The translations under genes and the position numbers were made by a program. A DNA stretch of 64,000 bases, from NCBI RefSeq assembly GCF_900112035.1, contig NZ_FOKC01000010.1, positions 1 through 64,000 on the forward strand. The letters run 5' to 3'. Below, piece by piece: positions 46,462 through 55,113 of this stretch. The notes below the pieces were generated by a model that saw nothing but the letters and a program-made list of their open reading frames with translations, had not been told where the DNA came from and ran no database searches. The number at the start of each line of letters is the position of its first letter. Position 1 is the stretch's first letter. The DNA is from Nocardioides alpinus. Lineage in GTDB: Bacteria; Actinomycetota; Actinomycetes; Propionibacteriales; Nocardioidaceae.

Positions 46462-46588
46462 GCAGCGAGCGAGGGAGGTCCGCCGCTGGTTGAGCAGCGA
46501 GCGAGGGAGGTCCGCCGCTGGTTGAGCAGCGAGCGAGGGAGGTCCGCCGCTGGTTGAGCAGCGAGCGAAGCGAGCGTGTCGAAACCAA
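46453..46588. repeat. 32-bp tandem array of the intergenic repeat, running into pepA
   Basis: Units start at 46453, 46485, 46517 and 46549, an exact 32-bp period. The core is GCTGGTTGAGCAGCGAGCGA. The first three units end in GGGAGGTCCGCC. The fourth instead ends AGCGAGCGTGTCGAAACCA, giving the complete element with imperfect inverted ends (TGGTT...AACCA). The first unit supplies the final codons and the stop of pepA, and each unit repeats TCC GCC GCT GGT TGA. The same family occurs reversed at 39988-40118. Confidence 0.9.
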
Positions 46589-46609
46589 GGCCCACGAGCC
46601 TGACGCTCG

Positions 46610-46969
46610 CTAGATGCCTTGCGCCTTCTTGCGCGCGTTGTAGTCGCGCATCCGCTGGGGCACGCCGACCACGGCGGCGTCGTACGACGGCACGCGGTGC
46701 TTGTTGGCGAAGTCGTGGGCCCACTTCACGCTGGGCACGCGTCGCCGCGTCCACTCCCCGTCGTGCGCGACCAGCAGGATCGTCACGTCACTGACCGCCG
46801 TGCGCGGCTCGACGAACCCCTCGACCCCCTGGCGGGTCGTCACGAACTGCTCGAGGTGCTGCGCGTCCGCGCTGTCGGACGCGCGGACCCGCGTGGAGCC
46901 GGTGCGCTCCGCGTCCCGCGCCGGACGGCTCGTGCGCCCCTTGCGCCGGAATCGATCGAACATACCCAT
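46610..46969 (-). CDS. Small protein of unknown function
   Basis: This 119-residue protein has a basic N-terminus (MGMFDRFRRKGRTSRPARDA) and an alpha/beta C-terminal half with VSDVTILLVAHDGEWTRRRV, AHDFANKHRVPSYDA and GVPQRMRDYNARKK. I do not recognise the family. Starts at 46969 or 46963 are both possible; extensions to 47023 reach into the lpd promoter region. It is divergent from lpd and convergent with pepA, separated from pepA by the repeat array. Confidence 0.7.
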   Translation of the reverse strand: MGMFDRFRRKGRTSRPARDAERTGSTRVRASDSADAQHLEQFVTTRQGVEGFVEPRTAVSDVTILLVAHDGEWTRRRVPSVKWAHDFANKHRVPSYDAAVVGVPQRMRDYNARKKAQGI

Positions 46970-47074
46970 GGCGGACATTCTGCCGGGGTGGCCCTCACCG
47001 TGCCCACTGAACGGCTGGTTCACCTGACCTGACCGGGTGTGGACAGCCCCACGAGAAGTGCAAGGATGGGTGAC

Positions 47075-47094
47075 GCCCGCGACACGACGCGGGC
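47075..47094 (+). other. Perfect hairpin in the lpd 5' leader
   Basis: GCCCGCG pairs with CGCGGGC (7 bp, 6-nt loop) about 25 nt upstream of the lpd start and just before its GGAGGG ribosome site. It may be a leader structure affecting translation or mRNA stability. No T-tract follows, so termination is less likely. Confidence 0.45.
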
Positions 47095-47119
47095 GAGTCG
47101 ATCGTGTGGAGGGAAATCA

Positions 47120-48496
47120 GTGGCGGACGGTGAGTTCGACGTCCTCGTCCTCGGGGCTGGTTCGGGTGGCTATGCCTGCGCCCTGCGAGCGGCCCAGCTG
47201 GGCCTGAAGGTCGGGCTGGTCGAGAAGGGCAACCTCGGGGGCACCTGCCTCCACGTCGGCTGCATCCCGACCAAGGCCCTCCTCCACGCCGCAGAGGTCG
47301 CCGACTCGGCCCGTGAGGCCAGCCAGTTCGGCGTCACCGCCACCCTCGACGGCATCGACATGCCCGGCGTCAACGCCTACAAGGACAAGGTCGTCGACCG
47401 ACTCTTCAAGGGCCTCACCGGACTCATCAAGTCGCGCGGGATCACCGTCATCGAGGGCACCGGCACGCTGACCGCGCCCCGCACCGTGACCGTCGACGGC
47501 ACCGAGCACACCGGCAAGGCCGTCGTGCTCGCCTCCGGCTCCTACAGCCGTACGCTCCCCGGCCTCGACGTCGACGGCACGCGGGTCATCACCTCCGAGC
47601 ACGCGCTGCGCCTCGACCACGTGCCGGCCTCGGCGATCGTGCTCGGCGGCGGCGTCATCGGCTGCGAGTTCGCCAGCGTCTGGAAGTCCTTCGGCGCCGA
47701 CGTCACCATCATCGAGGCCCTCCCACGGCTCGTCGCCGCGGAGGACGAGGCCTGCTCCAAGGCGCTCGAGCGCGCCTTCCGCAAGCGCAAGATCACCTTC
47801 CTCACCGGCACCCCGTTCCAGAGCGTCAAGACCACCGACACCGGCGTCGCCGTCACCGTCGAGGGCGGCGACGTGATCGAGGCCGAGGTGCTCCTGGTCG
47901 CGGTCGGCCGCGGTCCGTCCACCGACGGACTCGGCTATGCCGAGCAGGGCATCGCGATGGAGCGCGGCTTCGTGCTCGCCGACGAGCGCTGCCGCACCAA
48001 CGTCGAGGGCGTGTACGCCGTCGGCGACATCGTGCCCGGCCTCCAGCTGGCGCACCGCGGCTTCCAGCAGGGCATCTTCGTGGCCGAGGAGATCGCCGGC
48101 CTCGACCCCCGCCCGATCGACGAGACCGGCATCCCGCGGGTGACGTACTCCCACCCCGAGGTCGCCTCGGTCGGCCTCGACGAGGCCACCGCCCGCGAGC
48201 GCCACGGCGACGCGGTCACCACTGTGACCTACGACCTCGGCGGCAACGGCAAGAGCCAGATCCTCCAGACCCAGGGCTTCGTCAAGCTCGTCGGTCTCGT
48301 CGACGGTCCCGTCCTCGGCGTCCACATGGTGGGAGACCGGGTCGGCGAGCTCATCGGCGAGGCCCAGCTGATCTACAACTGGGAGGCGCACGCGGAAGAC
48401 GTGGCCCCCCTCGTCCACGCGCACCCCACGCAGAACGAAGCGCTCGGCGAGGCGCACCTGGCCCTCGCCGGCAAGCCGCTGCACGCACACTCCTGA
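47120..48496 (+). CDS. lpd: Dihydrolipoyl dehydrogenase (E3)
   Basis: The 458-residue flavoprotein reoxidises dihydrolipoyl groups of 2-oxoacid dehydrogenases and the glycine cleavage system. Motifs are the FAD site VLVLGAGSGGYACA, the redox disulfide GGTCLHVGCIPTK (Cys pair near 42 and 47), the NAD site VLGGGVIGCEFA, and the catalytic His at the C-terminus (HAHPTQNEALGEAH). The GTG at 47120 has GGAGGG 6-7 nt upstream; an open extension to 47039 is not used. It is followed after 45 bp by the E2 gene sucB, its partner. Confidence 0.97.
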   Translation: MADGEFDVLVLGAGSGGYACALRAAQLGLKVGLVEKGNLGGTCLHVGCIPTKALLHAAEVADSAREASQFGVTATLDGIDMPGVNAYKDKVVDRLFKGLTGLIKSRGITVIEGTGTLTAPRTVTVDGTEHTGKAVVLASGSYSRTLPGLDVDGTRVITSEHALRLDHVPASAIVLGGGVIGCEFASVWKSFGADVTIIEALPRLVAAEDEACSKALERAFRKRKITFLTGTPFQSVKTTDTGVAVTVEGGDVIEAEVLLVAVGRGPSTDGLGYAEQGIAMERGFVLADERCRTNVEGVYAVGDIVPGLQLAHRGFQQGIFVAEEIAGLDPRPIDETGIPRVTYSHPEVASVGLDEATARERHGDAVTTVTYDLGGNGKSQILQTQGFVKLVGLVDGPVLGVHMVGDRVGELIGEAQLIYNWEAHAEDVAPLVHAHPTQNEALGEAHLALAGKPLHAHS

Positions 48497-48541
48497 CCAG
48501 CACACGCAGTTCCCACAACCACACGCGAGCGAAGGACACCC

Positions 48542-50443
48542 ATGGCCTCCGAAGTCACCCTCCCCGCCCTCGGCGAGTCCGTCACCGAGGGCACCGTCAC
48601 CCGCTGGCTCAAGCAGGTCGGTGACACGGTTGCCGTCGACGAGCCGCTGCTGGAGGTCTCCACCGACAAGGTCGACACCGAGATCCCCTCCCCCGTCGCG
48701 GGCACGCTGCTCGAGATCAAGGCCAACGAGGACGACACCGTCGAGGTCGGCGCGGTCCTGGGCGTGATCGGCGAGGAGGGCGAGTCGTCCGGTGACGCCA
48801 CCGAGACCGCCGAGCCCGAGGCCCAGCCGAAGGACGAGGAGGAGTCGGAGAAGAAGGCCGAGCAGGAGGAGCAGGTCGCCGAGGAGACCGGCGAGCTCCC
48901 CGCGGGCGACGAGACCCCCGAGTCCGAGAAGGAAGAGGCTCCCGCGCAGGAGGAGCCCGCCGCCGAGAAGGCCTCCGGTGGATCGTCCGGCGGGTCCGGC
49001 ACGGCCGTCACGCTGCCCGCGCTCGGCGAGTCCGTCACCGAGGGCACCGTCACCCGCTGGCTCAAGAAGGTCGGCGACGAGGTCGCCGTCGACGAGCCGC
49101 TCCTCGAGGTCTCCACCGACAAGGTCGACACCGAGATCCCCTCGCCCGTCGCGGGCACGCTGCTCGAGATCAAGGCGGAGGAGGACGAGACCGTCGAGGT
49201 CGGCGCCGAGCTCGCGATCATCGGGTCCGGCGACGCCGCTCCCGCCGAGAAGGCTCCCGAGGCCCAGCCGAAGGACGACGCGGAGGCCGAGAAGAAGGCC
49301 GAGCAGGAGGAGGAGATCGTCGAGGAGACCGGCGAGCTCCCCGCCGGCGACGAGACCCCCGAGTCCGAGAAGCAGGACGCTCCCGCCGAGGAGGAGACGA
49401 AGCCCGAGCCCGCGCCCGAGCCGGCCACCCAGGCCACCCAGGCCACCCAGGCCACCGAGCCGGCTCCGGCCGCCAGCTCGAGCGAGGGCGGCCGCGACCA
49501 GACGGCGTACGTCACCCCACTGGTGCGCAAGATGGCCGACCAGCAGGGCGTCGACCTCTCGAAGGTGCAGGGCACCGGTGTGGGTGGTCGCATCCGCAAG
49601 CAGGACGTCCTGGACGCCGCTGCCGCCGCCAAGGAAGCCGCTGCTCCGGCCCCGGCTCCGGCCGCTGCTGCACCCGCCGCTGCCGCTCCGGCTGCCGCCG
49701 CTCCGGCTGCCGCGTCGGGCACCCCGTCGCCGCTGCGGGGCACCACCGAGCCGCTCTCGCGCCTGCGCAAGGTCATCGCCAAGCGCATGGTCGAGTCGCT
49801 CACCGAGGCAGCCCAGCTGACGCAGGTGATGGAGGTCGACGTGACCTCGATCGCCCGGCTGCGCGAGGCGTCGAAGGCCGACTTCCTGGCCCGCGAGGGC
49901 GTGAAGCTGACCTACCTGCCGTTCTTCGCGAAGGCCGCGATCGACGCGCTCAAGGTGCACCCCAAGCTCAACGCCGCGATCGACGCCGAGAAGGGTGAGG
50001 TGACCTACTACGACCGCGAGAACATCGCGTTCGCCGTGGACACCGAGAAGGGCCTGCTGACGCCGGTCGTCAAGGACGCCGGTGACCTCTCGATCGCCGG
50101 CATCGCGAAGAAGATCGCCGACGTCGCCGAGCGCACCCGCACCAACAAGATCACCCCGGACGAGCTGTCCGGCGGCACGTTCACGATCACCAACCTCGGC
50201 AGCTTCGGGGCGCTCTTCGACACCCCGATCATCAACAAGCCGCAGGTCGCGATCCTCGGCCCCGGTGCCGTGGTGAAGCGTCCGGTCGTGATCGACGACG
50301 CCAACCTCGGCGAGACCATCGCGGTGCGCCACATGGTCTACCTGTCGCTGACCTACGACCACCGCCTCGTCGATGGCGCCGACGCCGGCCGGTTCCTCCA
50401 GGACGTCAAGAAGCGCCTCGAGTCCGGCCAGTTCGAGGTCTGA
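48542..50443 (+). CDS. sucB: Dihydrolipoamide acyltransferase E2 (SucB/DlaT type) with two lipoyl domains
   Basis: The 633-residue E2 core is the orthologue by position of mycobacterial dlaT. It has two almost identical lipoyl domains (about 4-80 and 156-230), each with the lipoyl-lysine motif EVSTDKVDTEIPSP. Each is followed by a similar acidic linker (EAQPKD..., ETGELPAGDETPESEK). Then come an E3-binding domain (about 323-360, TPLVRKMADQQGVDLSKVQG) and the catalytic acyltransferase domain (about 395-633) with active-site His in DHRLVDGADAGRF. It may serve pyruvate, 2-oxoglutarate or both. AAGGA lies before the ATG. ATQATQATQ is encoded by a 9-bp repeat at 49424-49458. Confidence 0.95.
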   Translation: MASEVTLPALGESVTEGTVTRWLKQVGDTVAVDEPLLEVSTDKVDTEIPSPVAGTLLEIKANEDDTVEVGAVLGVIGEEGESSGDATETAEPEAQPKDEEESEKKAEQEEQVAEETGELPAGDETPESEKEEAPAQEEPAAEKASGGSSGGSGTAVTLPALGESVTEGTVTRWLKKVGDEVAVDEPLLEVSTDKVDTEIPSPVAGTLLEIKAEEDETVEVGAELAIIGSGDAAPAEKAPEAQPKDDAEAEKKAEQEEEIVEETGELPAGDETPESEKQDAPAEEETKPEPAPEPATQATQATQATEPAPAASSSEGGRDQTAYVTPLVRKMADQQGVDLSKVQGTGVGGRIRKQDVLDAAAAAKEAAAPAPAPAAAAPAAAAPAAAAPAAASGTPSPLRGTTEPLSRLRKVIAKRMVESLTEAAQLTQVMEVDVTSIARLREASKADFLAREGVKLTYLPFFAKAAIDALKVHPKLNAAIDAEKGEVTYYDRENIAFAVDTEKGLLTPVVKDAGDLSIAGIAKKIADVAERTRTNKITPDELSGGTFTITNLGSFGALFDTPIINKPQVAILGPGAVVKRPVVIDDANLGETIAVRHMVYLSLTYDHRLVDGADAGRFLQDVKKRLESGQFEV

Positions 50444-50448
50444 GCCCA

Positions 50449-50475
50449 GCCGACCGGAGCGAAGCGACGGTCGGC
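50449..50475 (+). terminator. First hairpin after sucB
   Basis: GCCGACCG and CGGTCGGC form a perfect 8-bp stem with an 11-nt loop, a few bases after the sucB stop (TGA, 50441-50443). There is no U-tract. Confidence 0.55.
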
Positions 50476-50561
50476 GTCGGGCGAAGAGGTTGAGGGGCCC
50501 GTGCAGCGTGCGCCTGCGAATGCTGCGCACCGGCTGTCTCGAGACCTGACCCGCTCGTACG

Positions 50562-50592
50562 ACGCCCCGTCCGCCGTGTGCGGGCGGGGCGT
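50562..50592. terminator. Strong hairpin terminator upstream of the ABC transporter gene
   Basis: Positions 50562-50574 and 50580-50592 form a 13-bp GC-rich stem (one T.G pair) with a 5-nt loop, in the 218-bp gap between sucB and the ABC gene. It should isolate the two transcripts. Confidence 0.65.
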
Positions 50593-50661
50593 CCGCGCGT
50601 CCTGCCCCGCCCGCGAAAACCAGAGGCGACTGTCCGACCCACCACCTAGCCTGAAGACACC

Positions 50662-53600
50662 GTGACGATCACCGACGCCTCCCGCGCAGCCGACCCGACG
50701 ACGACCTCGCCGGTCCTTCCTGCGCACCGCATGCCGGTCGACTGGCAGCGCGTACGCCGCCCGCTGACCTACCTCTGCTTCTCGATGTCCCTGGTCGGCG
50801 CGATCGCCGCCTCGGTCGGCTCGCTGGTCGCCGGCAAGCTCGCCGACGGTCCGACCGAGACCCTCCTCCTGCTGCTCGGGCTGTGCGTGGTCGGCGGCGC
50901 GATCATCGACACGATCGCCAAGACCATCTGGGCCACGATCTGCGACCGCGCCGAGGGCCAGCTGCGCTCCGACCTCCTCGACGCCGCGATGGCCCAGCCG
51001 CTCTCGGAGCTGTCCGAGCAGGCCGTCGGCGAGGTCCTCGACCGCATCGACGACGACACCTGGGAGGTCGGGCAGCTGATGCGGTGGGGCGTGTGGCAGG
51101 CCGCGCGCACCTTCCTCGCCTCGGGCCCCCTGTGGGTGGTCGCCAGCTTCACGTGGTGGCCCGCGACCTTCCTCTTCCCGATCACCGCGGTCGCCGCCTA
51201 CCTCGTCGTCCGCCGGCTCCTGCCGCAGGTCGCGCAGACCAAGGTGATCGAGGAGGCCGCCTGGACCGACCACGCCGCCTCGACCGAGGAGGGGGTCGCG
51301 GCCCGCGACGACCTCCGTACGTCGTTGGGCCAGGCCCACGTCCTGCGCCGCAACGCCCAGCTCGCCGCGATCGTCCACCGCACCCTCGACGCCGTGCTCG
51401 CGGTCGAGGTGCGGATCACCCGCCGCAGCGGCGGGCTGCTCCACGGCGCACTGGCGGCGGTCGGCGTGGCCGGCGTCGCGCTCGTGCTCGGCGGTGACCT
51501 GTCGACGGCCCGGCTGGTCACGCTCTTCCTCGTCACGACCATGTTCGTCGGCGGGGTCGACCAGCTGGCACGACACCTGCCGGACCTCCAGGAGGGCTTC
51601 GGCGCGGTCCTGCGACTGCGCTCGATGCTCGCCTCTCCCGCCGAGCCGACGGGTGGTAGACCCGTCCCCGAGGGCCCCCTCGACGTGGAGTTCCGCCACC
51701 TCGATTTCACCTACGGCACGGGCAACTTCGCCCTCCGCGACGTCGACCTGCTGCTCACCGCCGGGCACACCTGCGCGCTGGTCGGCCGCACCGGTTCGGG
51801 CAAGTCGACGCTGGCGTCGCTGCTCTCGCGCGCGGTCGAGCCGCCGCCCGGCACCGTCTTTCTCGGGGGCGTCGACGTCCTCGACCTCGACCTCCAGCAG
51901 CTGCGGTCGGCCGTGGGTGTCGTCACCCAGCGCACCGAGGTCCTCGCCGGCAGCCTCGCCGACAACATCACCCTGTTCGACGACGTGCCCCGCTCGCGCG
52001 TCGAGGCGGCCGTCGCCGAGCTGGGCCTCACCGACTGGGTCGCTGCCCTGCCCGAGGGCCTCGACACCGTCCTCGGCCCGGGCGGCACCAGCCTCTCCGC
52101 CGGCGAGGAGCAGCTCGTCGCGTTCGCGCGACTGCTGGTCCGCGACGTCAGTGTCGTCGTCCTCGACGAGGCCACCGCCCGGATGGACCCAGTCACGGAG
52201 GCCCGCGTCGTACGAGCCGCAGACCGCCTCATCTCCGGACGCACCGGCATCCTCGTCGCCCACCGGCTGTCGACGACCGAGCGGGCCGAGCAGGTGGCGG
52301 TGCTCGAGTCCGGCCGTGTCGTCCAGCAGGGTCCGCGCCACCGGGTCGCCGCCGAGGACGGCCCGTTCCGGCGGCTCCTCGAGGCGGCCGCGCACGAGGC
52401 CGTCGTGGAGGAGCACCACCACGACGACTCGGCGATCGGGTCCGTGCGCCGCAGCACGACTCCCCCGGCACCGCCGGATCTCGCGCCCACGCCGAGCCTG
52501 ACCCGTCAGGTCCTCCACGCGGTGAGCATCCAGCCCCAGTGGGGACTGCTGGGTGCGTTGCTGTTCCTCCTCGCCTCCCTCACCGGAGCGTTCGGCGCGA
52601 TCACCGGCTGGATCTGGGGCCACATCATCACCGACCTCCAGCAGGGTGAGCGACCCGGTCTGCTGGTCGTCGCGCTGGTCGTGTCGCTGGTGGTTGCCCC
52701 GTTCCTGCTCTCCCAGGCCTTCCGCACCTACCCGCACTGGTGGGTCGAGGTCCGGCTGCGCGTCCGGGCGTCCGTCCTCCACGGCCAGACCTCCCAGCGT
52801 CGCCTCGTCCGCACGCCGCCGGGCGAGGTCGTCGCCCGCACCATGGACGCCGACCGTCTCGCGCGCTACACCGACCGCTGGGTCGACTTCGTCAACGGGC
52901 TCGTGGTCGCGGCGATGACCGCCCTCATCGCGCAGACCTGGGTCGCGGGCGCCGTCCTGCTCACCGTCATGGTGGTCTCCGCCCTGGCCTCGACCCTCGG
53001 GCGCCGCGTCGCCGGTCGCTCGGCCGCCGCCGCGTCCACTGCACGCGCCCGCTTCGGTCAGTCGCTCGTGTCGGCGCTCGAGTCCGTCCGCACGGTCAAG
53101 CTCGCCGCGGCGACCCCGCAGGTCCACCAGCACCTGCGGGAGGTCGACGGCGGACGGGTCGACGCCGCGGTCCGCGAGCACCGGGTGCAGGCCCTGCTCG
53201 ACGGCGTACCGGTCGTCATGGTGCAGCTCGGTGTGGTCGCCGCCTGGGGCGGCCTGCTCACCGGCCAGTGGGGCCTCGCGACGGCGCTGCTCGTGGCCAA
53301 CGCGGTCAGCGGCTTCGACTGGTTCGGCCGGGTCGCCGGCTCCGTCGTCACCGAGGCTCCCGGCACCCGCGCCTGGATGAATGCCACCAGTCGACTCGCC
53401 GGCGGCGGCGACCTGATGGACCTCCCGCCGGGCGTCGACCTGGTCCACGGCACGGGCCCGGACCCGGCCACCCCCGAGCGCGACCCCCTCCGCAGGCTGA
53501 CGCTGCGCGACCTCTCCGCCGTGCACGACGACGGCACGCTCGGGGTCCAGGGCGTCGACCTCGAGGTGAGCGCCGGTGAGCTGGTCCTCCTGCTGGGCCA

Positions 53601-54171
53601 GGTGGGCTCGGGCAAGTCCAGCCTGCTCGGGGCGCTGTCCGGACTGGTCAGCAGCACCGGCGACATCCTCTGGAACGACGAGGTCGTCGTCGACCCGCAG
53701 ACCACGCTCCGTCCGGCCCGGGTCGCGCACGTCGCGCAGGTGCCGCGCGTCCTCTCCGGCAGCTTCACCGACAACGTCGCGCTCGGCCACGCGCACCGGT
53801 CGGTCATGCCCGCGCTCGAGTCGGCCCGGATGGGGCGCGACGTGTCCGAGGCCGGCGGGCCGGACGCGCTCGTCGGCCACCGCGGCGTACGCCTCTCCGG
53901 AGGGCAGGTCCAGCGGCTCGCGCTGGCGCGTGCGCTGGCCAGCGACGCCGACCTGCTGCTCGCCGACGACGTGTCCTCGGCGCTCGACGCGTCCACCGAG
54001 ATCGAGCTGTGGCAGGCGCTGCGGGCACGCGGAGCGGCCGTGATCGGGTCGACGAGCAAGTCCGCGGCCCTCGCCAAGGCCGACCGCGTCGTGGTGCTCG
54101 ACTCCGGACGCGTGGTCGACGAAGGCCCGTGGCACGAGCTGTCGGCGCGCTGGGCCCACCTCGCCGGCTGA
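50662..54171 (+). CDS. Fused ABC transporter (two membrane-ATPase halves)
   Basis: The 1169-residue protein is a full exporter-type ABC transporter in one chain, of the ABCB/multidrug kind. Half one: about six membrane helices (about 35-310), Walker A GRTGSGKST (about 374), a variant signature LSAGEEQ, and Walker B VVVLDEATARMD. Half two: membrane helices (about 610-900), Walker A GQVGSGKSS (about 978), signature LSGGQVQR, and Walker B LLLADDVSSALD (about 1097), where the catalytic Glu is Asp. So one ATP site looks degenerate. GTG start; TAGCCT lies 9 nt upstream. It sits between sucB and the epimerase gene, which are neighbours in mycobacteria. Substrate unknown. Confidence 0.88.
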   Translation: MTITDASRAADPTTTSPVLPAHRMPVDWQRVRRPLTYLCFSMSLVGAIAASVGSLVAGKLADGPTETLLLLLGLCVVGGAIIDTIAKTIWATICDRAEGQLRSDLLDAAMAQPLSELSEQAVGEVLDRIDDDTWEVGQLMRWGVWQAARTFLASGPLWVVASFTWWPATFLFPITAVAAYLVVRRLLPQVAQTKVIEEAAWTDHAASTEEGVAARDDLRTSLGQAHVLRRNAQLAAIVHRTLDAVLAVEVRITRRSGGLLHGALAAVGVAGVALVLGGDLSTARLVTLFLVTTMFVGGVDQLARHLPDLQEGFGAVLRLRSMLASPAEPTGGRPVPEGPLDVEFRHLDFTYGTGNFALRDVDLLLTAGHTCALVGRTGSGKSTLASLLSRAVEPPPGTVFLGGVDVLDLDLQQLRSAVGVVTQRTEVLAGSLADNITLFDDVPRSRVEAAVAELGLTDWVAALPEGLDTVLGPGGTSLSAGEEQLVAFARLLVRDVSVVVLDEATARMDPVTEARVVRAADRLISGRTGILVAHRLSTTERAEQVAVLESGRVVQQGPRHRVAAEDGPFRRLLEAAAHEAVVEEHHHDDSAIGSVRRSTTPPAPPDLAPTPSLTRQVLHAVSIQPQWGLLGALLFLLASLTGAFGAITGWIWGHIITDLQQGERPGLLVVALVVSLVVAPFLLSQAFRTYPHWWVEVRLRVRASVLHGQTSQRRLVRTPPGEVVARTMDADRLARYTDRWVDFVNGLVVAAMTALIAQTWVAGAVLLTVMVVSALASTLGRRVAGRSAAAASTARARFGQSLVSALESVRTVKLAAATPQVHQHLREVDGGRVDAAVREHRVQALLDGVPVVMVQLGVVAAWGGLLTGQWGLATALLVANAVSGFDWFGRVAGSVVTEAPGTRAWMNATSRLAGGGDLMDLPPGVDLVHGTGPDPATPERDPLRRLTLRDLSAVHDDGTLGVQGVDLEVSAGELVLLLGQVGSGKSSLLGALSGLVSSTGDILWNDEVVVDPQTTLRPARVAHVAQVPRVLSGSFTDNVALGHAHRSVMPALESARMGRDVSEAGGPDALVGHRGVRLSGGQVQRLALARALASDADLLLADDVSSALDASTEIELWQALRARGAAVIGSTSKSAALAKADRVVVLDSGRVVDEGPWHELSARWAHLAG

Positions 54172-54222
54172 GCGGCGCCCGGTGCGGGCGGACCGCTTGG
54201 GGGCCGGTGGTTGGGTAGGGGC

Positions 54223-55113
54223 ATGCGTGTCGTCATTGCCGGAGCCTCGGGTTTCCTCGGCACCCACCTGTCCACCCACCTGCGGGTGCACGGCCACGAG
54301 GTCACCGCCCTCGTACGCCGCGAGACCGCTTCCGCGCACGAGTCCCGGTGGGACCCGCGGACCGGTGAGCTCGACGCCGAGCTCGTCTCCCGTGCCGACG
54401 CCGTGGTCAACCTCGCCGGAGCCAGCATCGCCGGCAACCCGCACTCGAAGAAGTGGACGCAGGAGGTGATGGACAGCCGGGTCTCGACCACCCGCCTCCT
54501 GGCGCGCACCATCGCCGCTGCCGAACGGCCACCGGCGTTCATCGCCGGCAACGGCATCAGCTGGTACGGCGACCACGACGGCGCCCCGGTCACCGAGGAC
54601 ACCCAGACGACCGGCGACGCCTTCCTGACCCGCGTCGCCCGGGCGTGGGAGAGCGCCGCCGACGAGGCCGTCGCGGCCGGCGCCCGGGTCTGCGTGCTCC
54701 GCACCGCACCCGTGATGGACAAGTCCTCCCCGCCCCTCAAGCAGCTGCGGCTGCTCTTCCAGATGGGCGGCGGCGCCCGTCTCGGCTCGGGCGAGCAGTA
54801 CATGCCGATGATCTCGCTGCGCGACTGGGTCGGCGCGGTCAGCTACCTCGTCGAGTCGCGCGACGTGTCAGGCGCCTTCAACCTGTGCTGCCCGACGGCC
54901 CCGACCAACGCAGAGTTCACCCAGGCCCTTGCGTCGGCGCTGCACCGCAAGGCGTTCCTCGCCGTGCCGTCCGCCCTCCTCAAGCCGGCCGCAGGTGATC
55001 TCGCCCCCGAGCTGCTGGGGTCGATCAACGCGCGTCCCGCTGCGCTGGAGCGGGCGGGCTACGACTTCGAGGACGAGGACGTACGCGAGGTGCTGGCCGC
55101 CGCGCTCGCCTGA
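54223..55113 (+). CDS. TIGR01777/SDR39U1-family NAD(P)-binding epimerase-like protein
   Basis: The 296-residue protein is an extended short-chain dehydrogenase. The nucleotide-binding motif is VVIAGASGFLGTHL, and ADAVVNLAGASIAG and FIAGNGISWYGDHDG follow; the C-terminal DUF1731 region contains LSSA-like sequence near LLGSINARPAALERAGYDF. It corresponds to Rv2216 between dlaT and lipB in mycobacteria. Its biochemical role is unknown, though human SDR39U1 has the same domain. The 3' end overlaps the convergent gene by 55 bp. Confidence 0.9.
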   Translation: MRVVIAGASGFLGTHLSTHLRVHGHEVTALVRRETASAHESRWDPRTGELDAELVSRADAVVNLAGASIAGNPHSKKWTQEVMDSRVSTTRLLARTIAAAERPPAFIAGNGISWYGDHDGAPVTEDTQTTGDAFLTRVARAWESAADEAVAAGARVCVLRTAPVMDKSSPPLKQLRLLFQMGGGARLGSGEQYMPMISLRDWVGAVSYLVESRDVSGAFNLCCPTAPTNAEFTQALASALHRKAFLAVPSALLKPAAGDLAPELLGSINARPAALERAGYDFEDEDVREVLAAALA

